From: a bacterium
GTDB lineage: Bacteria > Myxococcota_A > Bradymonadia > UBA7976 > UBA1532
Direction: 5' to 3'
DNA length: 64,000 nt
NCBI GenBank assembly: GCA_030427205.1
Contig: JAUHXC010000002.1
Location: 434,001-498,000 of the forward strand
Below, one piece after another: positions 18,514 to 26,011 of this stretch (the first letter of the stretch is position 1; every line of letters begins with the position of its first letter). The notes beneath the pieces are model-generated. The model saw only the letters and a program-made list of their open reading frames with translations. It was not told where the DNA came from and ran no database searches. The translations under genes were made by a program, and so were the position numbers.

Positions 18514-19281
18514 TCAGTTGCGTCGGGTCAGCGACAGCAGCGGCACGGTGAAGTCGGACTCTACGACGGCCAGGCCGAGGTCCAGCGCCCAGCGGGTCCC
18601 GGAGACGCGCAGCCCGCCGACGACCCCCGCCTCGGCGAAGCCCGAGGCCGCGTCGGCCACGGCGCCCATGACCAGCGGCATCTCCAGCAACAGGAAGACC
18701 GAGTCGCCGAGCCGCAAAGACGCGCCCGCCGTCGCCACGACCAGCAGATCCTCGGCGACGTGAGAGCCGGCGCTGCCGACGTACACCAGCGGCGACAGCT
18801 GGAGCACGCTGGCGTGCAGGCCGAAACGGCCGGTGTCATCGACATAGGCGTCGACCGCGGCGCCGAGGGCCGGTCCACCGCCCGAGCCGTGCTCGATCAG
18901 CCTCACATGCGGGATGGCGCCGACGATGCCCACCATGCTCGCCACGCCCGAGACCACCAGCCGCTCGCCGCGCAGGAAGGCCCACTTGGCCGACACGGCG
19001 ATGGGCAGCGTGACGGTGGCCAGCGTCGCGACGGGCGAGACGTTGACCGAGAGCTGCAGCGCCTCGACCGGGACATAGCTCAAGGTCAGCAGCGCGCCGA
19101 TCTGGGTGGCGCGCACCTGGAAGCGGCCGGTCTCCATCACGTCGGCCCGGGCCAGCAGGAAGCCGACGTCGTGCGCCGGATCGAGCGCGCGGCGCGGATC
19201 GGTGGAGTCCACCCCGTCGCCGAGCGGCGCGCCGAAGGCCGGGGCCATCCCGAGGGCCATCAGGAGGGCCAGCCCGCGCAT
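18514..19281 (-). CDS. Exported envelope protein, paralogue of upstream neighbour
   Basis: A 255-residue protein with a short N-terminal signal (MRGLALLMALGMAPAFGAPL). The body alternates polar and hydrophobic residues in a pattern suggesting a beta-barrel or membrane-associated beta protein. It is clearly paralogous to the adjacent gene: DPAHDVGFLLARADVMETGRF, SAKWAFLRGERLVVSG and GLRVSGTRWALDLG all have counterparts there. No ribosome-binding site is obvious. The start lies 8 bp after the stop of the upstream paralogue, so translational coupling is likely. No family was recognised. Confidence 0.68.
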   Translation of the reverse strand: MRGLALLMALGMAPAFGAPLGDGVDSTDPRRALDPAHDVGFLLARADVMETGRFQVRATQIGALLTLSYVPVEALQLSVNVSPVATLATVTLPIAVSAKWAFLRGERLVVSGVASMVGIVGAIPHVRLIEHGSGGGPALGAAVDAYVDDTGRFGLHASVLQLSPLVYVGSAGSHVAEDLLVVATAGASLRLGDSVFLLLEMPLVMGAVADAASGFAEAGVVGGLRVSGTRWALDLGLAVVESDFTVPLLSLTRRN

Positions 19282-19289
19282 CGCGGCGT

Positions 19290-20087
19290 TCAGGAGCGCC
19301 CGGTCCAGGAGATAAGCGGCAGCGGCACGAGCTCTTCTCGACCCTCGTCGGCCACCAGCACGCCCAGATCGAGCGCCCAGTGGGTCCCCGAGATCCGCAG
19401 CCCGCCGGAGCCGGCGATCCAGCCGAGGCGGCCCGATCCGTCATCGAAGCCAAACATGATCGGCGCCTCGACCGTCAAGAACAGGTACTCGTTGATCATC
19501 AGCGAGCCGCCCACGCTGGCCATCAACGCGACGAAGTCGATCGAGATGTCGCTGACGCCGTAGTTGCTCAGGCCGAAGAGCGGGGTCATCTGGGCCAGGG
19601 TGATATGCAGGCCGAACCGCCCGGCGGGCTCCGGGTAGACATCGGCGGCGAGGCCAAAGGCCGGCCCCGCACCGAAGACGTGCTCGTCGGCGATACCGAT
19701 CGCGTAGCCGAAGGCCGAGACGACGAGCTGCTCGTCTCGGATGAAGGCCCACTTGGCGGAGACCGTGAACGGCGTGCCGTCGACGGCGGCGATGAGCAGC
19801 GGCGACGCGGTGGCCGAGATCTGCAGGTCGTCGATCGGCGCGTAGCTCAGGGTCAGCCCGAACGCGACCAGGGTCCCGCGCACCGAGAACTGCCCGCTCT
19901 CGAGCACGTCGGCCCGTGGCAGGAGGAAGTTGCTGTCATGGGCCGGGTCGAGATCGCGTCGGAGATCGACCACGTCGGGGGCCTCTCCCGCGGCGATCTC
20001 GTCGGCCCACACCGGGGGAGCGAGGCAGACGCCGATCAGACAAAGACCGACGAGCAGCCATGGACGGCGTCGTTGACCTGCGCTCAT
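19290..20087 (-). CDS. Exported envelope protein, probable outer-membrane beta protein
   Basis: A 265-residue protein with a Sec signal (WLLVGLCLIGVCLAPPVWA) and a body shared with the downstream paralogue: DPAHDSNFLLPRADVLESG, SAKWAFIRDEQLVVSAFG, FGLAADVYPEPAGRFGLH and GLRISGTHWALDLG. The ATG at 20087 is preceded by GGAGGGG, so it is preferred over the upstream codon at 20126. Alternating hydrophobic strands with aromatic residues suggest an outer-membrane barrel of about ten strands. It lies 19 bp after the beta-helix gene, so the three genes 21588-18514 probably form one operon. The function is unknown. Confidence 0.7.
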   Translation of the reverse strand: MSAGQRRRPWLLVGLCLIGVCLAPPVWADEIAAGEAPDVVDLRRDLDPAHDSNFLLPRADVLESGQFSVRGTLVAFGLTLSYAPIDDLQISATASPLLIAAVDGTPFTVSAKWAFIRDEQLVVSAFGYAIGIADEHVFGAGPAFGLAADVYPEPAGRFGLHITLAQMTPLFGLSNYGVSDISIDFVALMASVGGSLMINEYLFLTVEAPIMFGFDDGSGRLGWIAGSGGLRISGTHWALDLGVLVADEGREELVPLPLISWTGRS

Positions 20088-20106
20088 CTGACCCCTCCGC
20101 TGCCGT

Positions 20107-21588
20107 TCAAGGACGCCGCCGAGCAAAGAATACGCCCAGCCCGGCGCCGAGCGGAAGGCCGATCAAAGGCAGCCACCACGCCGGCAGGCCGCGCTCACCC
20201 GGCGCAGGGTCGGGCGTGCGCGCCTCGGCCGCCGCCGGCGCCGGATCGTCGGGGATCGGCTGCGCGGGGGCCGGCTGCGCGGGGGCCGGCTGCGTGGGGG
20301 CCGGCTGCGCGGGGGCGGGCTTCGGCGTCGGCGCTGGCTTGGGCACCGGCGCAGGTGCGGGCGGCGCGGCGCGGGGGGTCGGCGTCGCGGCGGGCGCGCC
20401 GCAGGGGCTGCAGTCGAGCGCCTTCGGGCCGCTGCACGTATTCGAGACGCCGGTCAGCGTCATCGCCGACTTCACGTCGGTCTCGTTGTCGCACAGGGTC
20501 GTGCCGCGCATCGCCTGGGTCCGGCAGCGATCGCCGTCATAGTGCGTCGCCGCCGCCGAGACGCAGCGCGCGGCGAAGTCGGCCACGTCGTCGGCGGTGC
20601 TCAGGCGATGGTCGACGACGAGTCGATCGTCGTCGCCGCGCCGCTTGGACACCTCGCCGTTGGCCGGGCAGGCGTAGTTGGGCATGCAGCCGGGGATGCC
20701 GATCGCGTCGGTGATCTCGGGGGCGCAGCGGCGCACGTAGGCGTCGTAGACGTTCTGTACCGCACGGTTCTCGCGCCCGTACTGGCGCAGCTTGATGTCG
20801 TGCCCCTGGGCCTGCACGTCGGGCAGCAGCCCCTCGTGAAACAGGCTGCCCGAGCAGCCCGAGCTGTAGAGCAGCGTGGTGCCCGGCGCGACGCCCTCGA
20901 GGCTCGGGCTGCAGACGCACGGATCGTACGGCGCCTTGCGCTCGCCGCGCGGCTGGCCCTGGACCCAGCCGGTGCCGTTGCCGGTGATCGTCCCGTTCGC
21001 CACGACGGGCATGGCCTCGCAGGCGGCGATGCCGACGCCGGCGCCGCTGATCGTCACCCGCTGCAGCACGGCCCCCGGGCTGCGCAGGCGGTCGCCGTCG
21101 CCGCAGGCGGTGGCGGGCACGTCGTCGAAGGCGATACCGATGGCGACCCGCTCGATCGCGCTGCGCACCATGCGGAAATCGGCCGCGCCGTCGACGAGCA
21201 CGCCGACCTTGCCCTCGGTGATCTGCGCGTCGATGATCGTCGCCCGATCGCCGGTGACGTAGAGCGCCCGCTCACCGCCGGCGGCCCGCAGGTGGCGCAC
21301 CACCACGTCGTCGGCCTCGATGGCGACCGCGGTGCCGGCCTCGATGGTCTCCCGCGAGCCGTCGAAGGTGGCCCCCTCGCCGCGGATCGTGATGCAGGCG
21401 TCGGCGCCGGGCGCGCTGCCCTTCAGCGGCCCGGAGACCGCCACCTCGGCGCCGGGCTTCGCCAGCATCTCGGTGCATGTCGCGCAGCTGTCGCAGGGTT
21501 TGCCCCGTCCGGCGTTCGCCGCCGAGGGCATGAAGAACGAGAGGTGTACGAGCGCGGCCAACAGGCCGCCGAAGCCGATACTCTTCAT
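20107..21588 (-). CDS. Secreted right-handed beta-helix protein with C-terminal sorting-like tail
   Basis: A 493-residue exported protein with a signal peptide (LVHLSFFMPSAANA). A Cys cluster (CDSCATC) is followed by right-handed beta-helix repeats (ATFDGSRETI, VVRHLRAAGGERALYVTG, VGVLVDGAADFRMVRSAIE). A second Cys-rich region includes CVCSPSLEG, RRCAPEIT and CMPNYACPANG. After it comes a Pro-Ala-Gln linker (about residues 405-450). The C-terminus is a glycine-flanked hydrophobic helix ending in ARRRP, like GlyGly-CTERM or MYXO-CTERM cell-surface sorting signals. GGAGA precedes the ATG. It leads the operon with the two paralogous envelope genes. A surface location is inferred. Confidence 0.72.
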   Translation of the reverse strand: MKSIGFGGLLAALVHLSFFMPSAANAGRGKPCDSCATCTEMLAKPGAEVAVSGPLKGSAPGADACITIRGEGATFDGSRETIEAGTAVAIEADDVVVRHLRAAGGERALYVTGDRATIIDAQITEGKVGVLVDGAADFRMVRSAIERVAIGIAFDDVPATACGDGDRLRSPGAVLQRVTISGAGVGIAACEAMPVVANGTITGNGTGWVQGQPRGERKAPYDPCVCSPSLEGVAPGTTLLYSSGCSGSLFHEGLLPDVQAQGHDIKLRQYGRENRAVQNVYDAYVRRCAPEITDAIGIPGCMPNYACPANGEVSKRRGDDDRLVVDHRLSTADDVADFAARCVSAAATHYDGDRCRTQAMRGTTLCDNETDVKSAMTLTGVSNTCSGPKALDCSPCGAPAATPTPRAAPPAPAPVPKPAPTPKPAPAQPAPTQPAPAQPAPAQPIPDDPAPAAAEARTPDPAPGERGLPAWWLPLIGLPLGAGLGVFFARRRP

Positions 21589-21695
21589 CGGGTCTCCGCC
21601 GGTCGAGGGGTGGTGATCCGGCGGCAGCCTATCATCGATCGGCCCGTCGACGCGTCCCCTGCCGAACCGATCGGCCGGCGGCGGCCGCGCAGCGG

Positions 21696-23207
21696 TCAGA
21701 CCCGCTCGTGGGGCATCTTCTCCCGCGGGGCGCGGAAGACCTGGTTGGGGCTGTAGGCCAGCAGGTTGCTGACCTTGCTGGTGTAGATGCAGGCGTAGTG
21801 CTGCACCTGCGCGCCGAGCTGGCTGCGCTCGTTGATCTCGCGGAAGACCCGCCCCCAATAGGGGTTGAAGCGGGCGTCCACGTCCCGTTCGAGGGCTTCG
21901 AGCTCACGCAGCACCCGCGCCTGCAGCGAGCGCTTGAGGTCCAGCTCGGCCCGCGCGCTCTCCCGCGCCCGGTCGACGACCCGGCTCTCGGGCCCCGTCA
22001 ACCGACCGAGCAGCTGGCCCATGCGGCCCAGGCTCTTGATCAACGTCAGCTGGTAGTTGATCGCGTCGTCCAGCCGGCGGGCGGCCTCTTCGAGATCGTG
22101 GATCCGCGAGAGGTCGGCCTTGTGCTCGTGGGTCAGGCGGATGCTGTCCTCCATCTCCTGCACCACCAGCGCCGTGCGCCAGACGCTCGCCTTCCGGCTG
22201 CGCACGATGTCGCTGTACATGTGGTCGCCGACGTAGAGGATCTGCGGCCCGCCGAAGTCGAAGCTCTCTTCGAGCACCCGGATGTTGCCGCCCGAGTAGA
22301 CCACCCCCCGCTTGAGGCGCCGCGCCTCGCCGACCGGGTTGCCCTCGCTGTCGAGCTCGATGAACGGCCGCTCCTCGTTGAAGAAGCGCGGCTTGGCGGC
22401 GCTGACGATGACCGCGTCGAAGTAGTCCTGCCAGATCCGATAGAACGGCATCTCGCCGTCGAGCAGGTACCTCATGACCGCGTCGGTGTAGTACAGCTCG
22501 CTGTTGGTCGCGAGGAAGAGCCGCTTGCCCGCCGAGCGCAGCTTGTGCAGCGTCGGCGCGAGGTCGGGATCCTTGACGACGTACTTGGGCAGATCGGCGA
22601 GGATCTCCGCCTTGAGCGAGTTGTCGGCGTGGGCCTCGTCGATGCTCTGCCGCACGTCGTCGAACAGCTGGCGATAGGTCCACGGCAGCTCGCGGCCGTT
22701 GCCTTCGAAGTGCTCGATGATGCCCGCCATCAGGGTCGCTTCGGGCAGCGCGAAGAGCGTATCGACCCAGTGGAAGCGCCCGCTGTTGAGCCGGATGGGC
22801 CGCGTGCCGTAGACCTCGAGCCGCTCGGCCTCGGCCATCTCGCGATAACCGTGGTAGCAGCGGCCCACGTGGCGGTGGGCGTCCATCTTGAAGATGTTAC
22901 CGGTCTCTTTGTCGATGACCAGGCCGCGGATGATGAACGAGAGGTCCAGTCGGGCCTCGCGGATCTCTTCGGGGTAGCCCCGCTTGTCGATCAGCTTGTC
23001 CACCGTCACCCGGATCGACAGCTCGTCCATCGCCTGCTGATGGTACTGCGCGAGGGTGTAGTCCATGTCGAAGCCGATGACCTCGACCCGGGCCATGTCC
23101 AGGTTGCGGTTGGCGTAGATCCGCCGTTTCGGATCGGACTGCGGCTGCTCGTCGAGGATGGCGGTCAGATCGAGGCGGGCGTCGCGCGTGGCGTTCACGA
23201 TGTGCAT
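21696..23207 (-). CDS. HAD-IG family 5'-nucleotidase
   Basis: A 503-residue cytosolic HAD-superfamily hydrolase of the purine 5'-nucleotidase group (cN-II-like). The nucleophile motif FDMDYTLAQY lies near residue 45. FLATNSELYYTDAVM is motif II, and VLYSGG-type and ILYVGDHMYSDIVRSRK sequences form the C-terminal acidic motif. Length is typical or slightly long. These enzymes dephosphorylate nucleoside monophosphates such as IMP/GMP. The ATG at 23207 follows GGAG; a GTG at 23225 is less likely. The C-terminal region (after ~380) is helical and charged. It is transcribed away from the sugar-kinase gene and perhaps together with the HAD-IB gene 112 bp upstream. Confidence 0.88.
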   Translation of the reverse strand: MHIVNATRDARLDLTAILDEQPQSDPKRRIYANRNLDMARVEVIGFDMDYTLAQYHQQAMDELSIRVTVDKLIDKRGYPEEIREARLDLSFIIRGLVIDKETGNIFKMDAHRHVGRCYHGYREMAEAERLEVYGTRPIRLNSGRFHWVDTLFALPEATLMAGIIEHFEGNGRELPWTYRQLFDDVRQSIDEAHADNSLKAEILADLPKYVVKDPDLAPTLHKLRSAGKRLFLATNSELYYTDAVMRYLLDGEMPFYRIWQDYFDAVIVSAAKPRFFNEERPFIELDSEGNPVGEARRLKRGVVYSGGNIRVLEESFDFGGPQILYVGDHMYSDIVRSRKASVWRTALVVQEMEDSIRLTHEHKADLSRIHDLEEAARRLDDAINYQLTLIKSLGRMGQLLGRLTGPESRVVDRARESARAELDLKRSLQARVLRELEALERDVDARFNPYWGRVFREINERSQLGAQVQHYACIYTSKVSNLLAYSPNQVFRAPREKMPHERV

Positions 23208-23319
23208 GCTCCGGGAGGCTGCCACCGTCGAGTGACGGTTCGTGCGCAGGATAGCACCAATCCGGCGGCCGGCCCGAGAACGGTCGGTGACGCCGAGCGA
23301 GCGGCCGCCGCGCCGAGCG

Positions 23320-23985
23320 TCACGCGGCGTCGGGCAGGCCCCAGTCGGCGATGGGCCAGCCCCGCCGGCGGGCGACCCGCCGCAGCCGCGGATCGGGGTC
23401 GACGACCACCGGCCGACCCACCGCTTCGAACATCGGCAGATCGGTGTACGAGTCGCTGTAGAAGGCGCAATCGGCCAGCTCGACGTCGCGCTGCGCGGCC
23501 CACTCGGTGGCCAGGGTCACCTTGTGCTGCCCGAAGCAGAACACGACCGGATCGCCCGTCAGCCGGCCGGCGTCGTCCACCTCGAAGCGCGAACAGAGCC
23601 AGTCGTCGAGCGGCAGGGTCTCGCCGACGGCCTCCGAGAGGTAGTTCGACGCGGTGGTCAAGAGCACCGCCGGCTCGCCGTCGGCCCGGTGCTTCTCGAG
23701 CGCTTCGCGGGCGCCGGGCCGGATCTGCTGGCGCACCGCGCGCTCGTAGAAGCGGCGGGTGCGGGCCCGCAGCTCGCCTTCGGGGTGGCCGGCATAGGCC
23801 GACAGGGCCTCGCGCAGCACGCCCTCCATGTCGGCGAAGCCCAGGTGGTAGCGCAGCAGCCAGCCGGTGGCCCGCACCATCTGCCAGCGGGTGATGAAGC
23901 CGTCGCGGTACTCCGACTTCACCCAGCCGCTGCCCGAGTTGATGGCCAGGATCGTGCGATCGAGGTCGAAGAAGGCGATAGACAT
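23320..23985 (-). CDS. HAD-IB family phosphatase (SerB-like)
   Basis: A 221-residue HAD-superfamily phosphatase. Motif I is AFFDLDRTI at the N-terminus, followed by a helical cap. Motif II is LLTTASNYL, and motif IV is YSDSYTDLPMFEAVG. This matches HAD-IB hydrolases related to phosphoserine phosphatase; many act on phosphoserine or lipid phosphates. The first residues MSIAFF fix the start at 23985, because motif I normally sits within about ten residues of the N-terminus. No strong ribosome-binding site was seen. It diverges from the PfkB kinase gene with 130 bp between. Confidence 0.88.
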   Translation of the reverse strand: MSIAFFDLDRTILAINSGSGWVKSEYRDGFITRWQMVRATGWLLRYHLGFADMEGVLREALSAYAGHPEGELRARTRRFYERAVRQQIRPGAREALEKHRADGEPAVLLTTASNYLSEAVGETLPLDDWLCSRFEVDDAGRLTGDPVVFCFGQHKVTLATEWAAQRDVELADCAFYSDSYTDLPMFEAVGRPVVVDPDPRLRRVARRRGWPIADWGLPDAA

Positions 23986-24115
23986 GGCCGCGATCTGCCA
24001 CGAAGCGGCCCGCGGGATCCAGTCCGGCCCGCCGGGCGGCGCCGATCGGCGACCCCCGCGAGGGTGCGGGCAGGACCCCATCGACCCCCGAACGGCCATC
24101 CCCTATCATCCCGCC

Positions 24116-25051
24116 ATGCAGGCTCCCCCTCTCGACGTCCTGGTGATCGGCGAGGCCATCGTCGACTTCGTGCCCCTCCACCGCGGCCCGCTGCGCGCCG
24201 CGCGCGGCTTCGAGTTGCACAGCGGCGGGGCCCCGGCCAACGTCGCCATCGGCGTGCGCCGGCTGGGCGGCACATCGGGGCTCGTCAGCGTGGTCGGCCG
24301 CGACGAGTTCGGGGCCTTCCTGCTCGGCAGCCTGCAGCGCGAGGGGGTCGATACCCGCTGCGTGCACGCCCTCGACGATGTGCAGACCGCGCTGTGCTTC
24401 ATCACCCTCGACGCCGACGGCGACCGCAGTTTCCTGCACCGCGGCGGTGATCCGGCGGTGCGGCTCTCGCCGGATCACGTCGACCCCGAGCAGGTGGCCG
24501 GCGCCCGCATCGTCAAGTTCAGCAGCGGGCCCTTGCGCACGGCGGGCGGGGCCGACGCGGTCGACCGCATGCTCGAGCACGCGACGGGGCTGGTAGCCTG
24601 TGATCCGGGGGCCTGCCCCAGCCACTGGGCCTCGGCCGAGACCATCGCCCGCCGGCTGGCCGAGGCGCTCAGCCGCTGCCACGTGGTCAAGTGCTCCGAG
24701 GTCGAGGCGTGGGACATCACCGGTGAATCCGACCCCGAGACCGCCGCGAAGCGCATGGTCGAGCAAGGCGCCGAGCTGGCGGTGGTGACCCTGGGCGCCG
24801 AGGGCGCGGTCTACGCCCGCCGGGCCGATCGCGGCGCCGTGCCGGCGGTGCCGGTCGAGGTGGTCGATACCACCGGCGCCGGCGACGCGTTCATGGCGGC
24901 CCTGCTGTTCCGGCTGGCCCGGGACGGCGCGCGCCCGGTCGAGCTGCCCCGCAAGCGCCTCGAAGAGCACTTGCGCTTCGCGTGCCAGATCGGCGCGGGC
25001 GCGGTGACCCGCCGCGGCGCCATCGCCGGACTGCCCGAGCCCGCCCTGTGA
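24116..25051 (+). CDS. PfkB family carbohydrate kinase (fructokinase-like)
   Basis: A 311-residue ribokinase-fold sugar kinase. The N-terminus VLVIGEAIVDFVPL is followed by the substrate motif SGGAPANVAIGVRRLGG, characteristic of fructokinases. The second PfkB signature DTTGAGDAFMAAL includes the catalytic aspartate near residue 256. Fructose-6-phosphate formation from fructose is the most likely reaction, but 2-keto-3-deoxygluconate or other sugars remain possible. Its stop codon TGA overlaps the GTG start of the YihY-like gene, so the two are co-translated. Confidence 0.9.
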   Translation: MQAPPLDVLVIGEAIVDFVPLHRGPLRAARGFELHSGGAPANVAIGVRRLGGTSGLVSVVGRDEFGAFLLGSLQREGVDTRCVHALDDVQTALCFITLDADGDRSFLHRGGDPAVRLSPDHVDPEQVAGARIVKFSSGPLRTAGGADAVDRMLEHATGLVACDPGACPSHWASAETIARRLAEALSRCHVVKCSEVEAWDITGESDPETAAKRMVEQGAELAVVTLGAEGAVYARRADRGAVPAVPVEVVDTTGAGDAFMAALLFRLARDGARPVELPRKRLEEHLRFACQIGAGAVTRRGAIAGLPEPAL

Positions 25052-25953
25052 GCGAGACTGTGAGCCAGACTGCGAGCGAGAGCGACGCCGGCGCGCCCGC
25101 CGGCCAGAAGCCGGGCCTCAAGACCATCGCGCTGCGGGTCAAGGACGCCATCGACGCCGACAACCTCTCGCTGGCCTCCGCCGGCGTCGCCTTCTACGCC
25201 TTGCTGGCGCTGTTTCCGGGCCTGGCGGCGCTGGTCTCGATCTACGGCCTGATCGCCGATCCGGCCCAGATCGGTGAGCAGCTCGACAGCCTCGCCGGCG
25301 TGGTGCCCTCCGAGGTCAACAGCATCATCGCCGGGCAGCTCGAGGCCGTCGCCGGCTCGTCGGATACCGCGCTGGGCTTCGGCATGGTCTTCGGCCTGCT
25401 GATGACCACCTGGAGCGCCAACAAGGGCATGAAGGCCATCATCTCGGCGCTCAACATCGTCTACGGCGAGCGGGAGAACCGCGGGCTCATCAAGCTCAAC
25501 GCGGTCTCGCTGGGGCTGACGTTCGGCGCGACGCTGATGGTGGTCATCGCGCTGACCGCCATCGTCGCCGCGCCGATCGTGCTCGGCTTCGTCGGCCTGG
25601 GCGCCTTCGCCGATCTGACCGTGCGCCTGGTGCGCTGGCCGCTCATCGCCGCGGTGGTCATCTTCGGCCTGTCGGTGCTCTATCGCTTCGGCCCCGATCG
25701 CGGCAGGGCCCGCTGGCGCTGGCTCTCGTGGGGATCGGTGGGCGCGACGCTCCTGTGGGCCGGCGCCTCCGCCGGGTTCTCGTACTATGTCGCGCAGTTC
25801 GGCAACTACAACGAGACCTACGGCTCGATGGGCGCGGTGATCATCCTGCTGATGTGGTTCTACATCACCGCCTACATCGCGCTGATCGGCGCCGAGGTGA
25901 ACGCCGAACTCGATAAGCTGCGCCGGGAGAGATCCGGGCCGGCGGCGGCCTGA
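25048..25953 (+). CDS. YihY/BrkB family inner-membrane protein
   Basis: A 301-residue protein with six predicted membrane helices, of the YihY/virulence factor BrkB family (once misnamed ribonuclease BN). Diagnostic stretches are NLSLASAGVAFYALLALFPGL, seen here from ~residue 35, and TTWSANKGMKAIISALNIVYGE. LLWAGASAGFSYYVAQFGNYN and YGSMGAVIILLMWFYI lie near the C-terminus. The GTG at 25048 overlaps the preceding TGA (GTGA), which decides the start. The biochemical role of the family is not established. Confidence 0.88.
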   Translation: MSETVSQTASESDAGAPAGQKPGLKTIALRVKDAIDADNLSLASAGVAFYALLALFPGLAALVSIYGLIADPAQIGEQLDSLAGVVPSEVNSIIAGQLEAVAGSSDTALGFGMVFGLLMTTWSANKGMKAIISALNIVYGERENRGLIKLNAVSLGLTFGATLMVVIALTAIVAAPIVLGFVGLGAFADLTVRLVRWPLIAAVVIFGLSVLYRFGPDRGRARWRWLSWGSVGATLLWAGASAGFSYYVAQFGNYNETYGSMGAVIILLMWFYITAYIALIGAEVNAELDKLRRERSGPAAA

Positions 25954-26011
25954 GCGGGCTTCGAGCGGGCGCCTCTTCCCCCCGGTGCAGGCCCGCTGTA
26001 CCGTGGCGCCC

